This document shows, piece by piece, positions 9,601 to 17,046 of a DNA stretch of 64,000 bases. Positions within the stretch are counted from its first letter, which is position 1. Each line of letters starts with the position of its first letter. The stretch spans positions 1-64,000 of the forward strand of contig NZ_QAOO01000004.1 in the NCBI RefSeq assembly GCF_003051105.1. Reading direction: 5' to 3'. The notes below the pieces were generated by a model. It ran no database searches, was not told the DNA's origin, and saw only the letters and a list, made by a program, of their open reading frames with translations. Made by a program: the position numbers and the translations under genes. The stretch is from Nitrosomonas nitrosa. Lineage in GTDB: Bacteria; Pseudomonadota; Gammaproteobacteria; Burkholderiales; Nitrosomonadaceae.

Positions 9601-11136
9601 CGTTTTTCTAAGCTGCCTGTGCGGCAGCGAACATCCGGCCTCGACCGCTTTTCTACAGGTTTCTTTTCTAAGCTGCCTGTGCGGCAGCGAACGATCCCGC
9701 TCGCGTTCTTCGTCCGGTATGAATTTTCTAAGCTGCCTGTGCGGCAGCGAACTAGAGCATCCGGTAACATTTGATTCAACCTCATTTTCTAAGCTGCCTG
9801 TGCGGCAGCGAACTTGTGTATCAAGTGCGGCGCTTGGGTGATTAATTTCTAAGCTGCCTGTGCGGCAGCGAACGGAATTAGGTGATACGTTTGTTTTACT
9901 ACATATTTCTAAGCTGCCTGTGCGGCAGCGAACTTGCTGCTGACTGTCCAACTGTAACCGCAGACTTTCTAAGCTGCCTGTGCGGCAGCGAACGACCAAG
10001 GCCCACAACGACCCGTTTTGCGAGTTTTCTAAGCTGCCTGTGCGGCAGCGAACCGAAGCGCAGAAAGGCTCGTAATCCCTCCAGATTTCTAAGCTGCCTG
10101 TGCGGCAGCGAACATATAGAGCTTCTTGCCTATTCAGCATTCCTAGTTTCTAAGCTGCCTGTGCGGCAGCGAACTAGCTAGATTCTCGAGCGCCTTGTTC
10201 TTATCATTTCTAAGCTGCCTGTGCGGCAGCGAACAACGTTCTTCCCTTCATTTCCTATCATCCATGTTTCTAAGCTGCCTGTGCGGCAGCGAACTTATTC
10301 GCAGAAAAGAGCGAGCGAGCTAGGCTTTTCTAAGCTGCCTGTGCGGCAGCGAACAACGATGGGCGGCATGCCTTGAGGAATTCAGGTTTCTAAGCTGCCT
10401 GTGCGGCAGCGAACAGCAAGCGGTATGCTGAAACGCCTGGCGCGATTTTCTAAGCTGCCTGTGCGGCAGCGAACGTTTTGCTACTGATTGAAATCGGTAA
10501 TTTTCTTTTCTAAGCTGCCTGTGCGGCAGCGAACTTACCATCTCACCGCTGAATATGATTGGTCTGGATTTCTAAGCTGCCTGTGCGGCAGCGAACTGAG
10601 AGAAAGGGTCTGCAATTTGTTGCCAGAATTTCTAAGCTGCCTGTGCGGCAGCGAACGGTAATCAGGATGAAGGAATTTATCTCTCATATTTCTAAGCTGC
10701 CTGTGCGGCAGCGAACAGCGGGTGTAGCTTTCCTTTGTTTTCTTGATATTTCTAAGCTGCCTGTGCGGCAGCGAACTTTAACGCACGTGTCATGCCCTGG
10801 CTGATCGTTTTCTAAGCTGCCTGTGCGGCAGCGAACAACACTCGATTCTTTAAACGAGATTCCACCAATTTCTAAGCTGCCTGTGCGGCAGCGAACGGTG
10901 ATCTCCTGCGCATCCATGGCGAACGGTATTTCTAAGCTGCCTGTGCGGCAGCGAACGTGGATGGCCAGGGTAACGAAAATCTAATCCATTTCTAAGCTGC
11001 CTGTGCGGCAGCGAACGGAGGCGGCACTATTTTGTTAATCACGTTTTTTTTCTAAGCTGCCTGTGCGGCAGCGAACCCTTCTCCCAATCGACAAGAGTCG
11101 AAACAACTTTTCTAAGCTGCCTGTGCGGCAGCGAAC
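3602..11136 (-). CRISPR. type I-F CRISPR array, 126 repeats and 125 spacers
   Basis: A 28-bp repeat recurs every 60 bases. On the minus strand it reads GTTCGCTGCCGCACAGG... to CTTAGAAA, with the stem CTGCC/GGCAG and loop GCACA recognised by Cas6f and the 8-nt handle CTTAGAAA. Counting gives 126 repeats; 119 spacers are 32 nt, five are 33 nt and one (10535-10568) is 34 nt. All repeats look identical except the one at 3842-3869 (G to A at 3856, in the hairpin loop). The leader is at the right, so young spacers are near 11100 and old ones near 3600. Spacers 6393-6424 and 6513-6544 are identical, spacer 6273-6304 overlaps them by 19 nt, and spacers 4531-4562 and 9093-9124 share 30 of 32 bases. 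Confidence 0.98.
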
Positions 11137-11274
11137 TGAAGTATAGCATCCAAAGAACTATAAGCAGCAATCGTTTAATATGAAACCAAGCAAAAATCCC
11201 AATATTTTTCCAGCATCAATAAGTAACTGATTTTGTATGTATTGTTAAAGAGCGAAAAAAAATGGGTATAAAAC
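11137..11274 (-). promoter_or_regulatory. CRISPR leader
   Basis: A+T-rich stretch next to the leader-end repeat. On the minus strand it holds CTCTTTAACAAT (a sequence I associate with type I-F leaders), then AATCAGTTACTTA, one mismatch from the IHF consensus WATCAANNNNTTR, and TGCTATACT, an extended -10-like box, 8 bases before the first repeat. IHF bending of the leader is needed for Cas1-Cas2-3 integration in I-F systems. Function is inferred from position and motifs. Confidence 0.6.
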
Positions 11275-11859
11275 TTACAAATAATCCGATAGCAGTTCCT
11301 GGCACCACTCTGGAACAGTTGCTTGTTTTAATTCAAGGCACCCATTGCGTATTACCGCTATTTGCTGAAACGGATTATCCGCACGAGAGTTATCCAAGAT
11401 CGATGCTTGATCACATAATGGTAAAACCTGTTTTATCAATTGCAATACTCTGGGGATTCGCGCCTTAACTTTTTCATCCGGCACAGCGTGGCCGCCTTCG
11501 CTCATCCGCTGCGCTATACGCGCGAGATTGAGTTGTGTCTGTTCAAGGTGAATAAAGACCAGCACAATTTCGTAACCCAGCGCTTTTGCATTGGCGACAA
11601 AATCGATTTTAGAAGGATGCGAAAAAACGGTTTCAAAACAGAATGTGCGTCCTTCCTGTAAAAGCCGCAAACGAATGGCTTCGGCAAGCCTGGCGGCTTC
11701 ATAGCTGTGTTGTTCGGGTTGATCAGGATGCAACTGCTTCGCCAGCACATCCGCATTGACAAAAGGCATGCCGAGCGGTTCAAGCTGAAGCCGGTAAAAC
11801 GTGGTTTTTCCGGCACCGTTGCCACCTGCAAGCAGCCAGAGTTGTTTTTCCTTTCTCAA
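11275..11859 (-). CDS. zeta-toxin-like P-loop kinase
   Basis: A 194-residue protein beginning MRKEKQLWLLAGGNGAGKTT, with Walker A GGNGAGKT at residues 12-19 and the zeta-like text FVNADVLAKQLHP, FCFETVFSHPSKIDFV and VLVFIHLEQTQLNLARIAQRMSEGGHAVPDEKVKARIPR. Zeta-family kinases phosphorylate UDP-N-acetylglucosamine and related sugars and act as toxins; the FETVFSHP and RxxxGGHxVP segments are shared with that family. It overlaps the ParD-like gene by 4 bp (ATGA), so the two are coupled as antitoxin then toxin. It lies between the I-F cas genes and the CRISPR leader, an unusual place. Activity against sugar nucleotides is inferred from the family. Confidence 0.75.
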   Translation of the reverse strand: MRKEKQLWLLAGGNGAGKTTFYRLQLEPLGMPFVNADVLAKQLHPDQPEQHSYEAARLAEAIRLRLLQEGRTFCFETVFSHPSKIDFVANAKALGYEIVLVFIHLEQTQLNLARIAQRMSEGGHAVPDEKVKARIPRVLQLIKQVLPLCDQASILDNSRADNPFQQIAVIRNGCLELKQATVPEWCQELLSDYL

Positions 11860-12272
11860 GCAGCGCTTTCAGTCAAGGGTATAAACTGGCCGTTCTGAAA
11901 ACGGCCGGTTGCGATGTTGCCCTGCTGATCGATACGCTCCAGATACCCCGGATGTTTTGATGAAGCCTGATAACGGATCGCTGCGGATGTAACGCGCCCG
12001 GACAACGTTCCGTTTTTCCGGTCGCTCTCAAGTGTTCTAAAAACTTCATCCGGATCGACCGGAATGCCATAGACGGGTTCCACTTTTATTCTTGAAAGCC
12101 CCGACTTGACGGATAACATCACATCAGGATCCAGTGTATCAGCTACAGAACGCCCAAGCTCCGCCCAAAACTCTATCTGTTCGGCGGTGCTGCGATGAAA
12201 ACGGTCAGCCGTCAGCTCTGCCGCCTTCATCAATTCTTCTTGCAACCGAATAGGGGATGTCGATTTTGCCAA
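11856..12272 (-). CDS. ParD-like antitoxin
   Basis: About 138 residues starting AKSTSPIRLQEELMKAAELTADRFHRSTAEQIEFWAELGR: a ribbon-helix-helix-like N-terminus seen in the ParD-like antitoxin family that pairs with zeta-like or AAA toxins. I chose TTG at 12272 because GAGGTG lies just before it; an upstream ATG at 12284 falls within that ribosome binding site. The C-terminal part (LERIDQQGNIATGRFQNGQFIP) probably binds the kinase encoded next with a 4-bp overlap. A strong palindrome upstream (12304-12326) fits autoregulation. Confidence 0.7.
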   Translation of the reverse strand: MAKSTSPIRLQEELMKAAELTADRFHRSTAEQIEFWAELGRSVADTLDPDVMLSVKSGLSRIKVEPVYGIPVDPDEVFRTLESDRKNGTLSGRVTSAAIRYQASSKHPGYLERIDQQGNIATGRFQNGQFIPLTESAA

Positions 12273-12303
12273 TGTGCACCTCATTTAATAAGTTAAGCAA
12301 GCC

Positions 12304-12326
12304 AATTGTAGCAATTTGCTACAATT
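12304..12326. promoter_or_regulatory. palindromic operator of the ParD/zeta pair
   Basis: Perfect inverted repeat with 11-bp arms AATTGTAGCAA and TTGCTACAATT separated by one T, 31 bases upstream of the chosen antitoxin start. Ribbon-helix-helix antitoxins bind such sites to repress their own operon. Seen directly; the role is inferred. Confidence 0.6.
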
Positions 12327-12410
12327 CTTCTAAAGATTTTCGTATTTGTAGTTGAGCAAAACAGAGGATTGCTATCACTGTTTCGTCTGCACGTCATTGG
12401 ATTTCCAGTT

Positions 12411-12820
12411 TCAGCATTCAGGTATAATCAGTTCTATATGCGGAAAGTAAGTGCTAAACCGTCCTTTATCACGCGTAATTAACCGGTAACCGGACACCGC
12501 CGCATGCGCGCCGATTAGAAAATCTGGCAAGACATTACTTTTCACGCCTTTTTTCTTTTTGTACTGGAGAAAAACCTTACCGGCCAGAAATAACGCTTCT
12601 TTCGGCAGCGATTGTAATGCAAACCCCAAGTGCTCAAACAAAGCTTCCACTTCTTCAATGGTTTCAAAACCGACAGAGCATTCGGCATAAATAATTGGGT
12701 TAATGATAAAAGTGTGTTGTCGATCCAATTGCTCAAGTGTAGATGCGCTCCATTCGAACCATCGGCTAGTGGATCAGCCAAATCCGTAACAATGCAGGTA
12801 TCGATCATAATGCAGGCCAT
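12411..12820 (-). pseudogene. vapC: vapC PIN-domain toxin with frameshift
   Basis: Two frames together give one full VapC. The first runs MACIMIDTCIVTDLADP from 12820; the second continues TSRWFEWSASTLEQLDRQHTF and then IINPIIYAECSVGF, KSNVLPDFLIGAHAAVSG and LITRDKGRFSTYFPHIEL to the stop at 12411. One base is missing near 12770 (after GATCC on the minus strand). The acidic PIN residues remain visible: Asp in MIDT, Glu in YAE, Asp in LPDF, Asp in TRD. PIN toxins cleave tRNA or rRNA. As written the toxin is split and probably inactive, while its antitoxin is intact 2 bp upstream. Confidence 0.8.
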
Positions 12821-12822
12821 CT

Positions 12823-13050
12823 CTAATCTCTAGTTAAAGCCATGATTTCATCCGTACTCATAATTAATTTTGCGCTTTGATATGCGGTCCTGAAACGACT
12901 GACTTTTTCTTTGCCAGGTTCGGTTTTGGACAGATACCATCGTCCTTGCTCGTCCTGTAAAAAATCCACTTCAGTTTCCGCCGGAATGATTCCCATGCTT
13001 TCTCTGACTTTTTGCGGAATAGTGACTTGACCTTTGCGGGTAACATGCAT
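12823..13050 (-). CDS. vapB: AbrB-family antitoxin VapB
   Basis: A 75-residue protein with an N-terminal AbrB/SpoVT swapped-hairpin domain, MHVTRKGQVTIPQKVRESMGI, the standard DNA-binding motif of VapB antitoxins, then a variable tail (RFRTAYQSAKLIMSTDEIMALTRD) that would bind VapC. The start has AGGAG nine bases upstream on the minus strand. It is followed at once by the frameshifted vapC. An intact antitoxin beside a dead toxin is a common end state of such modules. Confidence 0.85.
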   Translation of the reverse strand: MHVTRKGQVTIPQKVRESMGIIPAETEVDFLQDEQGRWYLSKTEPGKEKVSRFRTAYQSAKLIMSTDEIMALTRD

Positions 13051-13191
13051 AGCTTTCTCCTGTTATGAGTAATACTTGTATGGGTTTATGCAATTGTATT
13101 GGGTAGCGTCGATTGATCCGTAATGCGCCGTATTAACTATTTTATTCGAGGTGTTTAGGTTGCTAACATGGATAACCAAACCAGCCAAAAC

Positions 13192-13836
13192 CTAAAATTC
13201 GGGAACGGTTGCTGTGGCGCTTAAACCATACGTTGTAAACGTTCCATCATTGCTATTTTCAACTTCACTTTTTTTGATCCATAAGCAAAACGTGTTGCTA
13301 CTGCTCAAACTTTTTAGCCGAATAAACGGTGTCGGGATGGTTTGATGGGGCATTTCGCTGTAACTCATCAACGTTTTCTCGTATTTCATTCCTGCTTCAA
13401 GCTTTACACTCAATTCAACTTTACTATTCAACGCAGCCTCATAATCCATGTTGTGCCGTTTAGCATAGCGTCGCGCCAAGCGCTCCTTGCTTGTTTTAGG
13501 TTGTTCACGTTGATAAACGGCATAACCTTTGACTGCGTCTGGCACTGGGCGGATACCGGTGCAATGCACGTAATCGCTCATGCGGCTTAATCGTCTGGCG
13601 ACATCAAACCGTGTCAGCGCAGCTTCGTCCGGAGCAAACAACCGAAGCTTGCTGCCCAGGACACCGAATTTTTCACCCATTTTGTACTCGGGAAACGATA
13701 GACCAATTGGTACGCGTTTTTGATCATCCTGCATTTCAACCAATCCAAGGTGGATTTGCTGAAAGGTTTTGGACCAGAGGAAATGCCGATTGATATCTGC
13801 ATTGGGAATCAAAGTAATTTCCAGATAGCACCTCAT
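13192..13836 (-). CDS. cas6f: CRISPR endoribonuclease Cas6f (Csy4)
   Basis: A 214-residue protein starting MRCYLEITLIPNADINRHF; this family cuts the I-F repeat after the CTGCC/GGCAG hairpin and stays bound to the 3' end of the crRNA. His29 (FQQIHLGL) matches the catalytic His29 of the Pseudomonas enzyme. The Arg/Lys-rich helix SKERLARRYAKRHN corresponds to the hairpin-binding arginine helix, and FIRLKSLSSSNTF to the C-terminal ferredoxin strand. It follows csy3 by 3 bp as the last gene of the Csy operon. A weak inverted repeat (13154-13161 with 13189-13196) overlaps the stop and may end the transcript. Confidence 0.95.
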   Translation of the reverse strand: MRCYLEITLIPNADINRHFLWSKTFQQIHLGLVEMQDDQKRVPIGLSFPEYKMGEKFGVLGSKLRLFAPDEAALTRFDVARRLSRMSDYVHCTGIRPVPDAVKGYAVYQREQPKTSKERLARRYAKRHNMDYEAALNSKVELSVKLEAGMKYEKTLMSYSEMPHQTIPTPFIRLKSLSSSNTFCLWIKKSEVENSNDGTFTTYGLSATATVPEF

Positions 13837-13839
13837 GGT

Positions 13840-14865
13840 CTAGTCCTTGCCACTCTGGCCAAAAACTCCGCCGCGTACCAGAACAGCCATGACGTAATGT
13901 TGCTGAGTTTTATCGGCAAGCGATTCACCCAATGCGAAGCTGTCGAATAAAGTATAGAAATCAGCTTTGTCCTTAGGCGATCGAAAAGCTTTTCCAAGGT
14001 TTGTTACGGCTCCGTAAGGTTCAATAGCGATTGGCCCAATACCAATTTCCAAACTGTCATAGCCGGGATACCAAGTATCGATTGTGCGCAAGGCATTGCC
14101 TATTTTCTGGGAGTGTATTGCCGCTACACCATTAACTTCATACAGGATTTTGCTTTTGCTACCCTTGCCCTTGTCTAAAACCAGTTCTTCGCTAGGGTAA
14201 ACTTCCTGCGCTTTTCCGACCAGTGCAAAGGCTTCGATGCTGATGAGTAGATAGGGCAAGCGTCCGCATAATGCTTCGGCAATTTTATCTGCGAGTTCTT
14301 GTAGATCCGGATTACTTGAATCGAAGCGATTTAGTGCAAAGTCTTTGGCGTTAAAGGTGAGTGTCTTAGCATTTCCGGTATCGACAATTACTTCGATTTT
14401 TTCCGCGCCTACCCGGTTGCGCCATAGATACCGTCCATTGGCAATGTTAGTGGCATAACGCCTGGATAATTCCTTAAAACCTTCATGCTCGATGTAGTTT
14501 TGCGCAACTTTCGGATAGGACTCGTTAAACTTAGGGCCGTTACTGGCTGAAGGTTTTTCTACTCCACCAAGAATTTTCAGTGTGAAATGAAGCTTCAAGG
14601 TATCTTGATTCTCACCTAATGCGCAAGCATCGACAGTTTGCAAATTAGGTTTTTCCACTTCAGCATTCAGTTTTAATGGATCACTCTGCAGTGCTGGCTT
14701 TAATCGATTGGAAATCGTGCCACGCACGGATTTTTCATTCAGTTTCAATGCAATCGCTTTATCCTTCTGGTGGCGTTCATTCCATGTTGTGCCATACAGA
14801 TAGCCATCCGAAGATACCAGTTTCTTTTCAAAAGCCAATACGGTTGCGTCGTTTTTAACAGCCAT
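13840..14865 (-). CDS. csy3: Cascade backbone protein Csy3 (Cas7f)
   Basis: Six copies of this Cas7 protein normally coat the spacer part of the crRNA. The start at 14865 (MAVKNDATVLAFEKKL) was chosen over the ATG 36 bases upstream because GGAGA stands six bases before it; this gives 341 residues, the usual length. Recognisable text: SDGYLYGTTWNERHQ, NGRYLWRNRVGAEKIEV, EVNGVAAIHSQKIGNALRTIDTWYP and PYGAVTNLGKAFRSPKDKADFYTLF. The csy2 stop lies 3 bp upstream, so translation is probably coupled. Each Cas7 thumb causes one base in six of the guide to be flipped out, which matters for the mini-CRISPR described at 20446-20515. Confidence 0.95.
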   Translation of the reverse strand: MAVKNDATVLAFEKKLVSSDGYLYGTTWNERHQKDKAIALKLNEKSVRGTISNRLKPALQSDPLKLNAEVEKPNLQTVDACALGENQDTLKLHFTLKILGGVEKPSASNGPKFNESYPKVAQNYIEHEGFKELSRRYATNIANGRYLWRNRVGAEKIEVIVDTGNAKTLTFNAKDFALNRFDSSNPDLQELADKIAEALCGRLPYLLISIEAFALVGKAQEVYPSEELVLDKGKGSKSKILYEVNGVAAIHSQKIGNALRTIDTWYPGYDSLEIGIGPIAIEPYGAVTNLGKAFRSPKDKADFYTLFDSFALGESLADKTQQHYVMAVLVRGGVFGQSGKD

Positions 14866-14867
14866 GT

Positions 14868-15767
14868 TCAGTCTCCATAGATTGATGATAAGGTTTGACA
14901 AAGATATAAGTTTTGGTCAGGTACAACACGGTATTGCCAAAGCATGTCGTCCAATTTGGTGATACGATAAGGCATCTTGAATTCGCCCAATGTGATCACG
15001 CTTTCAGCAAAACGGTGCGGTGTGTTCCGGTCTCGTTGATTTTTGGCTATGCCAAGCTCGGAAATGCCTTGAAAACCGATGGCAATTGGCACTACCCAGC
15101 CCGTCGTTTTGCGCCGACTGCTCCAGGTGACTTTACCGTTCTCATTCTGAGTACTGCGATGCATGATCTTTAAATGATCGAGCAATGCATCCAGAGCATC
15201 TTTGTTTTCTTCCTGCATAGCTTTCCGCATCAAATCGCGGCGTTCGACCAACACATGCCCCAGCATCAAGCGATTGAGCAATTTTTTCTTTTCGTGCTCG
15301 TTATCTTCATCCACCGGCAGGACTTCAACCGGCTTAACGGTCAATACATCGCCGCTGGCCCATTTCATACGTTGAAGCTGGGCATCAACTAAATTTTTAA
15401 AACGATCATGATCATCACTGTCCAGCCCGTGAAATTCGACCAGCAAAGAAACTTCCAGATGACAGCGCGCTTCTTCGACGAAAGCCGGGCGACTGCCGTC
15501 TTTATCCAATGGATTGGCCGTTCCGACAATCGAATGCACGAAGTCACCCGTCCCTTTGTAAGTTTGCAAATCGAATCGATGACAACTCACTGCGACACCG
15601 ATCAACTCAACCTCATTCAAGTCTTGCTGGCGAAGATGCCGCTGCAAAGCATGCACCGCTCCTAACCACGCTGTCACTGCCGGAAAGCCAATGGTATACG
15701 GACTGCTCATGGCATTGGCATTGTGAATTTTAAGGTACGGAATTAATAAAAAACGTCTCATGTTCAT
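14868..15767 (-). CDS. csy2: Cascade subunit Csy2 (Cas5f)
   Basis: A 299-residue protein beginning MNMRRFLLIPYLKIHNANAM, which with Csy1 holds the 5' handle of the crRNA. Family text includes SSPYTIGFPAVTAWLGAVHALQRHL near the N-terminus and WVVPIAIGFQGISELG plus TPHRFAESVITLGEFKMPYRI towards the C-terminus. Its start overlaps the csy1 stop by 4 bp (ATGA) and its stop is 3 bp from csy3. Confidence 0.95.
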   Translation of the reverse strand: MNMRRFLLIPYLKIHNANAMSSPYTIGFPAVTAWLGAVHALQRHLRQQDLNEVELIGVAVSCHRFDLQTYKGTGDFVHSIVGTANPLDKDGSRPAFVEEARCHLEVSLLVEFHGLDSDDHDRFKNLVDAQLQRMKWASGDVLTVKPVEVLPVDEDNEHEKKKLLNRLMLGHVLVERRDLMRKAMQEENKDALDALLDHLKIMHRSTQNENGKVTWSSRRKTTGWVVPIAIGFQGISELGIAKNQRDRNTPHRFAESVITLGEFKMPYRITKLDDMLWQYRVVPDQNLYLCQTLSSIYGD

Positions 15768-17014
15768 TTGAAAAACTCCTTATCGCTATCCAGTGCTTCC
15801 AATATGAGTTTTTTCACTTCAAGCAACTCGTCGTCACTCAGTTTCACTTGAGTGTCTTTGTGCAGATACTCATGGCTATCCAATAGCCATCTGGCAAAAG
15901 CTGCTGCAACTTCCTTCAACCAATCATCTTGATTCTGTCGCTGTTCCAGCTTGGCATCATCCAGCCATATTCGTTGAGCAAGTGGTAAATTTTGGTAATA
16001 CTCCACCTCCGACCAACCTGAACCGGTCGCCCGAATATGGAAAGCCCGTTGCATAACCTGATCAATCAAAAATTTAAGCGTGTTGTGAATACCGTCTCGA
16101 ATCGGCTTGTTATTGATGCCGCATTTGATGAGACGATCCAGGGTCTGGAAACTCTCCTGGAACTGCCACAGCCGTAAGCTATTCCTAAAAAAATTGCTTG
16201 TGGGGAGTCGAATCTGGCGTTGATGCAATGTAGGGGGAATGCTTGGCAGTAAATAGGCCAATCCAGCATTTTGATTATTGAGAACGCTGATGTTTTGCGG
16301 TTTAGTGCCGCCATACGCAGTAACTGTTAACTCCAGCAAATCGTCATAACCATGTTCGTGATACTCATTTTTTTTGCGAAATTCTCTGGCTTGCTGGATT
16401 GCTTCGGAAAAGCGCATAACATCAATCTGCGCTTTCAATTTTGTTAACAAACCGGATGGCGTTAGCAAAGAAAGCAAGTGATACTTTTCTTTAACTGGAA
16501 AATAGACTTGTTTGACTAATTGATCAGTTTTGTTTTCATTATCTATTTGTTTGACTGTAATAAAGCCTTCTTTCAAATTTTCATAACTGGCAGTTGATAC
16601 AGACAATAAAGCTTGAATCTCCGCACTATTGCGTTCAAGGTGTTGCAAAACTGTTTGTCCATCTCCCATTGGTAAAGTGAGAAATTTGTATACATCCATT
16701 GCCGCCGCGTTACCGAACACATCAAGCTCATATTCGACATTACCACTTCGCAAATAGCCATCCTGTCCTGATTTACCTATTGCGATAATTGAAGTTGTTT
16801 TTGCGCTTGGATGGCTAAATTTTCCTGGGTGACTGACTATCGATAACCAAGCAGCACGTTTGGCCGCATCCGGCAGCCAAGTAGTCAGAGAAAATTTCTC
16901 ATTTGCTTCCGCAACAAGATTTCCTTGCTCCTCATCACTCATTGACGTTTTTACTCGAGCTTTCAACCAGTTTGCCTTTCGTTCTTCAAAAAATGATTGA
17001 ATATATTGATTCAT
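15764..17014 (-). CDS. csy1: Cascade large subunit Csy1 (Cas8f)
   Basis: A 416-residue protein from the ATG at 17014 (MNQYIQSFFEERKANWLKAR), chosen because AGGA precedes it; an upstream in-frame ATG at 17086 would overlap cas2-3. Csy1 reads the PAM and with Csy2 caps the crRNA handle. Family text: FSHPSAKTTSIIA, GGTKPQNISVLNNQNAGLAYLLPSIPP and the C-terminal WLDDAKLEQRQ followed by WLKEVAAAFARWLLDS. It follows cas2-3 by 32 bp and overlaps csy2 by 4 bp. Confidence 0.95.
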   Translation of the reverse strand: MNQYIQSFFEERKANWLKARVKTSMSDEEQGNLVAEANEKFSLTTWLPDAAKRAAWLSIVSHPGKFSHPSAKTTSIIAIGKSGQDGYLRSGNVEYELDVFGNAAAMDVYKFLTLPMGDGQTVLQHLERNSAEIQALLSVSTASYENLKEGFITVKQIDNENKTDQLVKQVYFPVKEKYHLLSLLTPSGLLTKLKAQIDVMRFSEAIQQAREFRKKNEYHEHGYDDLLELTVTAYGGTKPQNISVLNNQNAGLAYLLPSIPPTLHQRQIRLPTSNFFRNSLRLWQFQESFQTLDRLIKCGINNKPIRDGIHNTLKFLIDQVMQRAFHIRATGSGWSEVEYYQNLPLAQRIWLDDAKLEQRQNQDDWLKEVAAAFARWLLDSHEYLHKDTQVKLSDDELLEVKKLILEALDSDKEFFK

Positions 17015-17046
17015 AATAAGATTCCTATGTAATTGCGTTGCGCTTT

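Noticed and set aside
3571..10917. Many ORFs on both strands with repeated SLPHRQLRK, FLSCLCGSE, SKLPVRQRT or VRCRTGSLE peptides
   Set aside because: These are translations of the CRISPR repeat in different frames; the 60-base period keeps frames open. They are not genes.
13154..13196. Inverted repeat TTTAGGTT/AACCTAAA at the cas6f end as a strong terminator
   Set aside because: Only 8-bp arms with a 27-base loop and no T-run; too weak to list as a terminator.
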